From assembly GCA_044345075.1 (NCBI GenBank), contig JBIJBU010000049.1:1-12341 (forward strand): a DNA stretch of 12,341 nucleotides, in the 5' to 3' direction. Source of the DNA: CAIKZY01 sp044345075 (GTDB lineage Bacteria; Actinomycetota; Actinomycetes; S36-B12). Made by a program: the position numbers and the translations under genes. Position 1 is the first letter of the stretch, and each line of letters begins with the position of its first letter. This document shows positions 1 through 8,214 of this stretch, one piece after another. The notes under the pieces were generated by a model. The model made no database searches, had not been told where the DNA came from, and was given only the letters and a program-made list of their open reading frames with translations.

Positions 1-699
1 GCAATTGTCCGAGCGATGCGCAAGCAGGGTCTTCCGCTTCAACGTCTTCTTACCAACCAGTCGCTGAGCGGCATTGCAGCGGAGTTTCACCAGCCAGATG
101 TCTCAGGCCTATACGCGGCAGTCGGAGACGGCCGTATCGGGGCCACCACGATCATCAGTCGGCTCGTGGATGCAGCTGGTGGAGTCGATGGTGCTGCAGA
201 CGATGTAGCCGAAGCATTCGTGCCTTCAGGGATCTCTAAGCGGACACGAACCGCGGGCGATGTCGGAGTGGTCGTCAAGGGCGCCGAAGATGTCTGGGTG
301 AAGCTGGCCAGGTGTTGTACGCCAGTGCCCGGTGATTCCATCGTGGGTTTCGTGACCCGTGGTGCTGGTGTCTCGGTGCACCGAGAGGACTGCGTCAATG
401 TGCCGGGCTTACGGGCTGAGCCGAGTCGGATCGTCGAGGTCGAGTGGGCGCCCACTTCGAACAGTCTCTTCCTGGTCAACATCCAGGTGGAGGCCCTCGA
501 TCGTGCTCGACTCCTGAGTGACGTGACGAGAACGCTCTCGGATACTCACGTGAACATCCTGAGCGCGTCGGTGACAACGTCACGCGATCGCATTGCCTAT
601 TCGCGTTTCACCTTCGAGATGGCCGATCCCAAGCACCTGGGCTCAGTTATCAAGGCCGTGCGAAATGTCGAGGGCGTCTACGACGCCTATCGTGTGTGA
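1..699 (+). CDS. rel: Bifunctional (p)ppGpp synthetase/hydrolase Rel, C-terminal part
   Basis: This is the 3' end of a long RelA/SpoT-family gene; the frame is open from base 1, so the start and the hydrolase, synthetase and TGS domains lie upstream of the window. The visible 232 residues are the regulatory C-terminal half. They begin in the helical region (KQGLPLQRLL), then a variable linker, then the zinc-finger/RIS domain with C105, C106, H127 and C131 in fragment numbering (ARCCTPVPGD and SVHREDC), and last an ACT domain from about residue 157 to the end. In this family these domains contact the ribosome and A-site tRNA and tune synthesis against hydrolysis of the alarmone. The family assignment is firm; calling it the bifunctional actinobacterial Rel rests on family knowledge, because the catalytic domains are not visible. 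The stop TGA at 697-699 lies inside the convergent DUF349 gene. Confidence 0.96.
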   Translation, partial: AIVRAMRKQGLPLQRLLTNQSLSGIAAEFHQPDVSGLYAAVGDGRIGATTIISRLVDAAGGVDGAADDVAEAFVPSGISKRTRTAGDVGVVVKGAEDVWVKLARCCTPVPGDSIVGFVTRGAGVSVHREDCVNVPGLRAEPSRIVEVEWAPTSNSLFLVNIQVEALDRARLLSDVTRTLSDTHVNILSASVTTSRDRIAYSRFTFEMADPKHLGSVIKAVRNVEGVYDAYRV

Positions 700-2000
700 G
701 TTGAGCCGCTGAATTCGCTCGCGGCGTTCTCTGCAGCGGCAAGGAGTGCCTTCGTGCCATCTATCTGTGCGGCCAGCTTCGCTGCTGCTGCTGAATCACC
801 CTTGGCGAGCGCGGCATCATGTTGCTTCTGAAGCTTGTCGATCGCTCCGGTGAAAGCGTTGGCGGTTGATTCCGCTCGAGAGCGTGCCTCGGGGTTGCTT
901 CGCTTCCAGGAATCCGATTCGGCCGATCGAATGGCTTCCTCGACACGCTTCAGACGCTTTTCCAGGCGGTCGCGATCACCACGAGGGATATCGCCTGACT
1001 TCTCCCAGCGATCCTGGAGGTCGCGCAGTGCGACCTTGGCCGCCTTGACATCGCCGATGGGAACCAGCTTCTCGGCCTGCTCGACGAGCGCTTCCTTCGC
1101 CGGCACGTTCACTTTGAGTACTTCCTCGGCTTCTGTCTCCGCGCTGGTCTTGGCAGCGTAAAAGGCATCCTGGGCCGCCTTGAAGCGCTTCCAGAGCTTG
1201 TCTTCGTCGGCACGTGATCCACGTGGTGCGTTCTTCCAATCGCCCAGCAGGTCGCGCAGCTTGCGCGCAGTGCCGGCCCAATCGGTTGATGTCGAAAGAA
1301 CCTCGGCCTGCGCGATGAGCTCACGCTTGCGAGCAAGGGCCACCTTGCGGGTGGAGTCGAGATCGGAGAAGTGTGCGCGTCGACGCTTGTCGAACTCGGT
1401 GCGCGAACCGCTGATGCGCTTCCAGAGTTCCTGCTCCGTGGGTCGATCTGCGCGCGGAAGTGCCTTCCACTCTTCGACCAGAGCGGAGTAGCGCTCGGTG
1501 GTTGCTTTCCAGGCGGTGGAACCGGACAGAGCTTCGGCTTCCACGGCGAGAGCCTCACGGGCTGCAATGCTTACCGCCCGCTGCTCGGCCTTAGCCGCTT
1601 GCTGAGCAACTCGTGCCGTGTCGATAAGCGTGGCGAGTGCGTCGCACGAAACCTGGAGCGCTGCGACATCACCAACGAAGGATCGTGAGGCGAGCTGCTC
1701 GCGAACTCGTGCGAGGACGGTGCCTGCTTGCTCGGCCGAGGTCTTGCCATCTGCAAGTCGCGCCGTAATCAAGGAGAGCTCGATCGCCATGTCGTCGTAC
1801 TTGCGCTGGAAGAATGCAAGCCCCTCGGCAGGAGTTCCTGCGGCGTACTGGCCTACGAGCAATTCACCCTCAGGTGCCAGGAGGTACACCGAGCCGTCTT
1901 CGGTGACCCGCCCAAAGGGGGATGGCGCAGCGGCAGGTACCGCAGGCACGGGTCGACGAAGTGCTGACGGTGTCGGCACCGGGCCGGTGAGCTCGGCCAT
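687..2000 (-). CDS. DUF349 repeat protein
   Basis: A 437-residue, highly charged, mostly helical protein with at least three DUF349-type repeats, at about residues 163-214, 239-290 and 317-362. Each repeat has an aromatic residue, a leucine-rich helix, a tryptophan (EEWKALPR, GDWKNAPRG, DRWEKSG) and then a basic helix; the first two have the motif LWKR (192-195, 269-272), the third LEKR. The N-terminus is proline/alanine-rich (residues 7-28) and is followed by a small beta-like segment (GRVTEDGSVYLLAPEGELLV). I see no signal peptide or membrane segment, so it is probably cytoplasmic. The function of DUF349 is not established, and I give none. The start ATG (2000-1998) follows AGGAG (2011-2007) with six bases between. 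It lies 64 bp downstream of the cyclophilin gene on the same strand, so the two are probably co-transcribed. Its last codons and stop TAG overlap the end of rel. Confidence 0.9.
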   Translation of the reverse strand: MAELTGPVPTPSALRRPVPAVPAAAPSPFGRVTEDGSVYLLAPEGELLVGQYAAGTPAEGLAFFQRKYDDMAIELSLITARLADGKTSAEQAGTVLARVREQLASRSFVGDVAALQVSCDALATLIDTARVAQQAAKAEQRAVSIAAREALAVEAEALSGSTAWKATTERYSALVEEWKALPRADRPTEQELWKRISGSRTEFDKRRRAHFSDLDSTRKVALARKRELIAQAEVLSTSTDWAGTARKLRDLLGDWKNAPRGSRADEDKLWKRFKAAQDAFYAAKTSAETEAEEVLKVNVPAKEALVEQAEKLVPIGDVKAAKVALRDLQDRWEKSGDIPRGDRDRLEKRLKRVEEAIRSAESDSWKRSNPEARSRAESTANAFTGAIDKLQKQHDAALAKGDSAAAAKLAAQIDGTKALLAAAENAASEFSGSTHTR

Positions 2001-2064
2001 GGGGATCTCCTGACTGTGAAGTAACGGGTCACACGCTATCTGAGGGCGAGTCCTTGATTGCAGG

Positions 2065-2838
2065 TCAGGCGGTTTTCACGGTGGCCGACTCGATGAACAC
2101 CGGCTGGTTGGGGGCTCCGTCGGAGGCGCCGCCGGCGACACCGAGATCCGCGATCTCCTGCACCAACTCAAGTCCAGAGGTCACTGTGCCCCATATTGAA
2201 TAGCCAGCGGGCAGGACGGTGTCCTTGTAGACGATGAAGAACTGGGATCCGCTCGTACCTGGCCCGGCGTTCGCCATTGCAACGGTGCCAGCGGGGTAGG
2301 TGACCTCGCCGTCAGCGACATCGGTGGGCAGATTCTCGTCCGGAACCTGGTACCCCGGTCCGCCGGTGCCGTCGCCCTTGGGGTCACCACACTGCAGGAC
2401 GAAAATCCCCTCAGTGGTCAGGCGGTGACAGGACGTGCTGTCGTAGAAGCCCTCGGCCACAAGGAACGCTTCAGAGGCAATGGTTTTCGGCGCAGATGGG
2501 TCCAGGGCGACTGTGATGTCACCGCAGTTGGTGTTGAACGCGATGCTGGAACCGGCGGCCGGGGCTGTTGTGGGGGCATCAGCCCACGTGAGATTGTCGG
2601 CACGAGGGGTTCCGGGGGGCGCACAATCAAGGCTGCTTTCCGTCTCACCGGCGACCGGGTCGCTTCCACCGCGCGCCACGAGAATCCAGGCCACGGCGCC
2701 CAGGACAACCACGAGCACAACCACGATCGAGATCACCCGCTGACGATGGCGGCGCTTGGCGGCGAGCTCGGTTCGACGCTGCTCCTGTCGCTCGAACTTC
2801 TCGCGCGCCAGCTGCTTCTGCCTCTTGATGCCGGACAT
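2065..2838 (-). CDS. ppiB: Membrane-anchored cyclophilin-type peptidyl-prolyl isomerase
   Basis: A 257-residue protein: a basic cytoplasmic N-terminus rich in K, R and Q (residues 5-34), one membrane helix at about 36-55, a short linker, and a cyclophilin domain from about 97 to the end, which should face the outside. It would catalyse cis-trans isomerisation of X-Pro bonds in exported proteins. Visible active-site elements are H138-R139, F146, Q149 in VLQCGDP, the GGPGY loop and SGSQFFIVY (residues 196-204). The HR-to-Q spacing is two residues longer than in human CypA, and the CypA W121 position appears to be V208. Four cysteines (72, 105, 137, 150) lie in the extracytoplasmic part and might pair. 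The frame is open back to 2982, but this ATG has GAGGAG just upstream and a family-like N-terminus. The symbol follows the M. tuberculosis neighbour of relA. Confidence 0.93.
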   Translation of the reverse strand: MSGIKRQKQLAREKFERQEQRRTELAAKRRHRQRVISIVVVLVVVLGAVAWILVARGGSDPVAGETESSLDCAPPGTPRADNLTWADAPTTAPAAGSSIAFNTNCGDITVALDPSAPKTIASEAFLVAEGFYDSTSCHRLTTEGIFVLQCGDPKGDGTGGPGYQVPDENLPTDVADGEVTYPAGTVAMANAGPGTSGSQFFIVYKDTVLPAGYSIWGTVTSGLELVQEIADLGVAGGASDGAPNQPVFIESATVKTA

Positions 2839-2842
2839 GCCG

Positions 2843-2848
2843 CTCCTC
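2843..2848 (-). promoter_or_regulatory. Ribosome binding site fixing the ppiB start
   Basis: GAGGAG on the minus strand, four bases before the ATG at 2838-2836. It supports this start over the upstream in-frame ATG at 2982, which would put 48 unlike residues in front of the conserved basic N-terminus and run into the divergent gene. Confidence 0.75.
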
Positions 2849-2866
2849 GAAATATGTCGGAGTACC

Positions 2867-2895
2867 AGTCTAGACAGGGCACTGGGGGACGACCA
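2867..2895 (-). promoter_or_regulatory. Candidate sigma-A-type promoter for ppiB and the DUF349 gene
   Basis: Read on the minus strand, TGGTCG (2895-2890) stands 17 bases before TAGACT (2872-2867). The -10 matches TATAAT at four of six positions and the -35 matches TTGACA at three of six. A transcript would start near 2860 and give a leader of about 22 bases with the ribosome site in place. It is a prediction by eye only. Confidence 0.35.
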
Positions 2896-2910
2896 TGAGG
2901 CGACTAGACT
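2882..2910 (+). promoter_or_regulatory. Candidate promoter for the hydrolase-hisS-aspS run
   Basis: A TAGACT hexamer at 2905-2910 is identical to the -10 proposed for the opposite strand. The matching -35 position (CTGGGG, 2882-2887) is poor. Transcription would begin near 2917, about 28 bases before the GTG start. The two proposed promoters are back to back and overlap at their -35 regions. The + strand run must start somewhere here or inside ppiB, because 2839-2944 is the only non-coding gap before it. Confidence 0.28.
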
Positions 2911-2935
2911 TCGACGACCGTTCGTGACTGCTATC

Positions 2936-2940
2936 GGAGG
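2936..2940 (+). promoter_or_regulatory. Ribosome binding site fixing the GTG start of the MBL hydrolase
   Basis: GGAGG, four bases before GTG at 2945. The reading frame is open back into ppiB, but only this start gives the family-typical N-terminus (LIAGFPAG followed by NCYVV). Confidence 0.75.
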
Positions 2941-2944
2941 CTTC

Positions 2945-3661
2945 GTGCTTATCGCAGGATTCCCTGCCGGGACATTTGGCACGAATTGCTACGTCGTGGC
3001 CAATGCTCCGGGTGAGCCGTGCCTGATTGTTGATCCCGGTCAGGACTCCATCGATGGCGTCCTCGAGATCGTGAGTGAGAATCGGTTGGCTCCTGCTGCA
3101 GTCCTGCTGACGCACGGGCACATTGATCACATCTGGTGTGTCGCCCCGGTGTCGGACCGCTTCGGTATTCCTGCATATATCCATGCGGATGACCGCTATC
3201 GGCTCGAGGATCCCGCTGGCAACACGATGTTCGCCTCGCGCGAGAAACTGCTCAGCATGACGAAGGGTGCGCTGGAGCTCACCGAGCCTGACGACGTGTG
3301 CCTGTTCGACACTTCAACACCGCTGGATATCGCAGGTATCCAGTTGAGCGTTCGCCACGCACCAGGGCACACGGAAGGCTCTGTGGTGTTTGAACGCGCC
3401 GCGACCGGTGACGTGCCGCCCATCATGTGGAGCGGTGATGTCCTGTTTGCGGGCTCCATCGGGCGAACCGATCTGCCAGGCGGCGACTCTGATGCGATGC
3501 GCAGAAGTCTTCGCTCGGTCATCTGGCCGTCTCCCGATGACATGGTGGTCCTGCCCGGGCATGGAGAGCAGACCACGATCGCGGCTGAGCGGGCTTCCAA
3601 TCCATATCTGCGTGAGTTCAGCGGAGGCAGTGCCACGGCGATGCCTACGAGGGGGATGTAG
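2945..3661 (+). CDS. MBL-fold metal hydrolase, glyoxalase II-like
   Basis: A 238-residue metallo-beta-lactamase-fold protein starting at GTG. It has the full set of two-metal ligands: H57, H59, D61 and H62 in THGHIDH, H142 in APGHT, D165 in WSGDVLF and H206 in LPGHG. The segment SIGRTDLPGG (171-180) is typical of glyoxalase II-like enzymes, which hydrolyse thioesters such as S-lactoylglutathione. The helical C-terminal substrate domain of classical glyoxalase II is largely missing, and actinobacteria generally use mycothiol rather than glutathione, so the true substrate is unknown. There is no signal peptide; the enzyme should be cytoplasmic. M. tuberculosis Rv2581c occupies the same place before hisS and has the same N-terminal pattern. 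It is first in the + strand run, and its TAG stop lies two bases before the hisS start. Confidence 0.92.
   Translation: MLIAGFPAGTFGTNCYVVANAPGEPCLIVDPGQDSIDGVLEIVSENRLAPAAVLLTHGHIDHIWCVAPVSDRFGIPAYIHADDRYRLEDPAGNTMFASREKLLSMTKGALELTEPDDVCLFDTSTPLDIAGIQLSVRHAPGHTEGSVVFERAATGDVPPIMWSGDVLFAGSIGRTDLPGGDSDAMRRSLRSVIWPSPDDMVVLPGHGEQTTIAAERASNPYLREFSGGSATAMPTRGM
3649..3655 (+). promoter_or_regulatory. Ribosome binding site of hisS
   Basis: GAGGGGG inside the last codons of the hydrolase gene, eight bases before the GTG at 3664. It favours that GTG over the ATG two codons later at 3670, which would be 14 bases away. Confidence 0.6.
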
Positions 3662-3663
3662 TC

Positions 3664-4931
3664 GTGGGCATGTTCACCGCTCCCAAAGGCGTCCCTGAGT
3701 ATTTCCCGCCACGTTCACGCGCATTCACTGATGTGCGTTCGCACTTGGCGCGTCCGGCGGAACTTGCTGGTTACTCGTACATCGAGCTGCCCGTCTTCGA
3801 GGACACTGCTTTGTACGTGCGCAGTGTGGGGGAGTCGACCGACGTCGTGTCCAAGGAGATGTACACCTTCGAGGATCGCGGTGGGCGCAGTATCACCCTG
3901 CGACCAGAAGGCACTGCCGGCGTGATGCGCTCGGTGGTCGAGAACCGACTCGACAAGGGGCAGTTGCCCGTGAAACTTTGGTACGCTGGCCCCTTTTTCC
4001 GGGCCGAGCGCCCACAGCATGGTCGTTACCGCCAACTGCAGCAGGTAGGCGTCGAGGCAATCGGTTCCGATGACCCGGCACTCGATGCCGAGGTGATCGC
4101 GATCGGCGATGAGGCCTTTCGATCCTTGGGCCTGACTCAGTACACCCTTCACCTGACCTCTTTGGGCTGCGCCGTATGCCGACCGCCCTACCGTGAACTA
4201 CTTCAGGCATTCCTCGTGAACCTTGATCTGGATGAGGCGACTCGTGAGCGAGCTGCCATCAATCCGCTTCGAGTTCTCGACGACAAGCGGGAGAACGTGC
4301 AGGCTCAACTTGCTGACGCTCCCCTCATGGTGAATCACCTCTGCGAGGCCTGCACCGCTCATTACGACTCGGTGCGCGAGTACCTGCGAATCATGAATGT
4401 CACGTGGGACGAGGCTCCCCGGATGGTGCGCGGCCTCGACTACTACACCCGTACTACCTTCGAGTTCACCCACGATTTGCTTGGTGCGCAATCGGGTATC
4501 GGTGGAGGCGGACGATACGACGGGCTCATGGCTTCGGTTGGTGGCGACGATCTCTCAGGTATTGGTTTCGGCCTCGGAACCGACCGAACCTTGCTGGCGT
4601 GTGAGGCCGAGGGCCTGGCTCCTGGATCAGCACCGCACCTTGACGTCTTCCTTGTTCCGATCGGCTCCTCCGCCAAGGCACGACTCGTGGCACTGTCTGC
4701 CGAGTTGCGAGCTGCTGGCATTCGCAATGATCTTGCCTACGGAGATCGCGGGCTCAAGGGCGCGATGAAGGCCGCTGACCGTAGCGGTGCACCTCTGGTC
4801 GTAGTCGTCGGTGACGCCGAGGTGGAATCCGGTGTCGCCCAGGTGAAGACCATGGCGAGCGGAGACCAGGCAAGTGTCGCGTGGTCAGACCTCATTACCG
4901 TTATCTCGTCAGCTATCGAAAGGGACATCAC

Positions 4932-4935
<4 letters not shown>
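3664..4935 (+). CDS. hisS: Histidyl-tRNA synthetase
   Basis: A 423-residue class II synthetase that charges tRNA-His in the cytoplasm. Family motifs are all present: the Glu-containing LRPEGTAG (79-86); motif 2, from FFRAERPQHGRYRQ (111-124); the histidine-specific HisA motif RGLDYY (256-261), with R256 matching the catalytic arginine of E. coli HisRS; HisB GGGGRYDGL (280-288); and motif 3 around GFGLGTDR (301-308). The anticodon-binding domain follows from about residue 325. The insertion domain between motif 2 and HisA carries two CxxC pairs, C169/C172 and C227/C230, a pattern seen in many bacterial HisRSs. Length is normal. Translation starts at GTG two bases after the hydrolase stop, and the TGA stop overlaps the aspS GTG as GTGA, so translation of the two synthetases is probably coupled. 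Confidence 0.98.
4921..4925 (+). promoter_or_regulatory. Ribosome binding site of aspS
   Basis: AGGGA, six bases before the GTG at 4932, inside the end of hisS. It supports GTG 4932 over the in-frame ATG at 4881, which would add 17 residues with no likeness to the family. Confidence 0.6.
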
Positions 4936-6667
<1,732 letters not shown>

Positions 6668-6671
<4 letters not shown>

Positions 6672-7975
6672 GCCTGTTCGACGAAGGCGCTTCTGCCGCA
6701 TCGATGAGTGCTCCGCTCGCCGTGCGCATGCGCCCTTCGTCGATTGGTGAAGTCGTCGGTCAGCAGCAGGCTCTTGGTGAGGGATCCGCACTACGTGGTT
6801 TGCTCACTGGCGCCACCGGCGTATCGGTGATCCTCTGGGGTCCGCCCGGTACCGGGAAGACCACGATTGCGTCTTTGGTCTCGTCCGTGACTGGAAGAGA
6901 CTTCGTCGAGCTCTCAGCAGTCACCGCGGGTGTCAAGGATGTCCGAGCAATCATCGATCACGCTCGCGATCAGCTGTCGGTCGTAGGTCGAGGGACAGTG
7001 CTCTTCGTCGACGAGGTTCATCGGTTCAGTAAGAGTCAACAGGACGCTCTGCTGCCCGCCGTCGAGAACGGCTGGGTGACACTGATTGCCGCAACCACGG
7101 AGAACCCGAGTTTCTCAGTGATCAGCCCGCTGCTCTCGCGAAGCGTGCTGGTGACTTTGCAGCCTCTTCGGGAGTCCGACATTGCTGAACTGGTTCGACG
7201 AGCCGTCGTAGACCCCCGAGGGCTCGACTCGCGCATCACTGTGACGGATGAGGCCGTTGAGTACCTGGCTCGGCTATCGAACGGCGATGCGCGACGTGCG
7301 CTCACCTCGCTCGAGGCGGCATCGTCGGGCACTGGTGATGTGGTTGATCTCCCTCAGATTGAGGCAGCCGTTCAACAAGTAGCCGTGCGCTACGACAAGG
7401 ACGGCGATCAGCACTACGACGTCATCAGTGGATTTATCAAAAGCGTGCGAGGGAGTGATCCGGACGCTGCCTTGCATTACCTGGCGCGAATGATCGAGGC
7501 CGGCGAGGATCCCCGCTTCATTGCCCGACGCCTCATGATTCTTGCCAGCGAGGACATCGGGATGGCCGAGCCCAGCGTGCTTCAGACTGCCGTAGCGGCA
7601 GCTGAAGCCGTGGCGATGATCGGCATGCCCGAGTCATCGATCATCTTGGCTCACGCCACTATTCACGCGGCGCTGGCGCCGAAGAGCAATGCCGTAGTGG
7701 TCGGAATCGGTGAGGCCCTGGCCGATGTGAGATCCGGGCGGATCGGTGAGGTCCCGGCACACCTCAGAGACGCTCACTACGCCGGTGCCGGCAAGCTCGG
7801 TCATGGGGTCGAGTACGTCTACCCCCACGATGTTGAGGGGGGAGTTGCTCAACAGCAGTACCTCCCCGAGGTACTGGCCGAACGCACGTACTACCGACCC
7901 ACTCGCCATGGAGCGGAAGCCGCCTGGGGCGATATCGCTCAGCGACTCGATCGTGCCCGCAAAGGCCGCGACTAG
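6668..7975 (+). CDS. rarA: Replication-associated recombination protein RarA (MgsA), AAA+ ATPase
   Basis: A 435-residue AAA+ ATPase of the RarA/MgsA/WRNIP1 family, related to clamp-loader subunits and RuvB. It acts at stalled replication forks. Visible: Walker A GPPGTGKTT (58-66, K64), Walker B LFVDEVH (112-118, D115/E116), sensor 1 TTEN (143-146), the arginine finger in LLSRS (R158), sensor 2 GDARRAL (206-212, R209), then the family's helical tetramerisation domain from about residue 244 (HYDVISGFIKS, MILASEDIGMA) and the terminal YPHD...QQYLP segment. Length is normal. It begins at ATG overlapping the aspS stop; the upstream sequence has only a weak ribosome site (CCAGG), so it probably depends on reinitiation after aspS. 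Its place beside aspS is a common actinobacterial arrangement. Confidence 0.96.
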
Positions 7976-8000
7976 GCTTGCGCCGTTGAGTCGATCGGAC

Positions 8001-8005
8001 AGGAG
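8001..8005 (+). promoter_or_regulatory. Ribosome binding site of the small membrane protein gene
   Basis: AGGAG five bases before ATG 8011. An in-frame GTG at 8005 overlaps this site and is therefore an unlikely start. The site lies in the 35-base gap after rarA, in which I see no terminator hairpin or convincing promoter. Confidence 0.7.
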
Positions 8006-8010
8006 TGCAG

Positions 8011-8214
8011 ATGAGCAGGGTTATCTGGCTTGCCGTGGGCGCCGTCGGGGGCATCGTGCTGTACCGCAAGGGACAGTCCATGCTCGATGAAGCCCGTGAG
8101 CAAGGGGTCATCACCAGTGCCCAAAAGGCCGGAGCTGCCGCTGCAGGCACCATCGCCGCTGCCACCACCATCGCCGGCAAGGTGCTTAACACGAGTTCAC
8201 AGGGAGACAAGTAA
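8011..8214 (+). CDS. Small single-pass membrane protein, hypothetical
   Basis: A 67-residue protein with a hydrophobic helix at about residues 4-18 (VIWLAVGAVGGIVLY), then a basic/polar stretch (RKGQ, then an acidic EARE), an alanine-rich helix at 39-56 with six glycines and threonines, and a polar tail. It should sit in the membrane with a small soluble helix on one side. A good ribosome site and TAATG overlap with alaS make it a real gene despite its size. I do not recognise a catalytic motif. Small proteins with an N-terminal membrane helix occur just before alaS in other actinobacteria (Streptomyces members are filed under DUF6167, as I recall), and this is probably a short relative; that link is inferred from position and layout, not from an alignment. 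No function is known. Confidence 0.8.
   Translation: MSRVIWLAVGAVGGIVLYRKGQSMLDEAREQGVITSAQKAGAAAAGTIAAATTIAGKVLNTSSQGDK

Noticed and set aside
1618..2013. Plus-strand open frame (131 codons) opposite the start of the DUF349 gene
   Set aside because: The minus-strand frame has the repeat motifs and a good ribosome site; the plus-strand product is low-complexity Ser/Arg/Ala-rich shadow sequence.
2001..2064. Possible separate promoter or terminator between ppiB and the DUF349 gene
   Set aside because: A TAGCGT hexamer exists on the minus strand but has no acceptable -35, and I see no hairpin with a T tract; co-transcription is the simpler reading.
2756..2944. In-frame upstream extension of the MBL hydrolase into the ppiB gene (63 extra codons)
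   Set aside because: The added residues do not look like the family N-terminus and lie antisense to the conserved basic N-terminus of ppiB; GTG 2945 has GGAGG and the family-typical first residues.
2839..2982. In-frame upstream extension of ppiB (48 extra codons)
   Set aside because: It would overlap the hydrolase gene and cover the whole divergent promoter gap; ATG 2838 has GAGGAG and the expected basic N-terminus.
3990..4001. CCCCTTTTTCC run in hisS, which resembles a slippery site
   Set aside because: It encodes the Pro-Phe-Phe-Arg of class II motif 2 and the frame continues normally through all later motifs, so no frameshift is needed.
7976..8010. Possible promoter or terminator between rarA and the small membrane protein gene
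   Set aside because: The 35-base gap holds only a ribosome binding site; no hexamer pair or hairpin could be supported.
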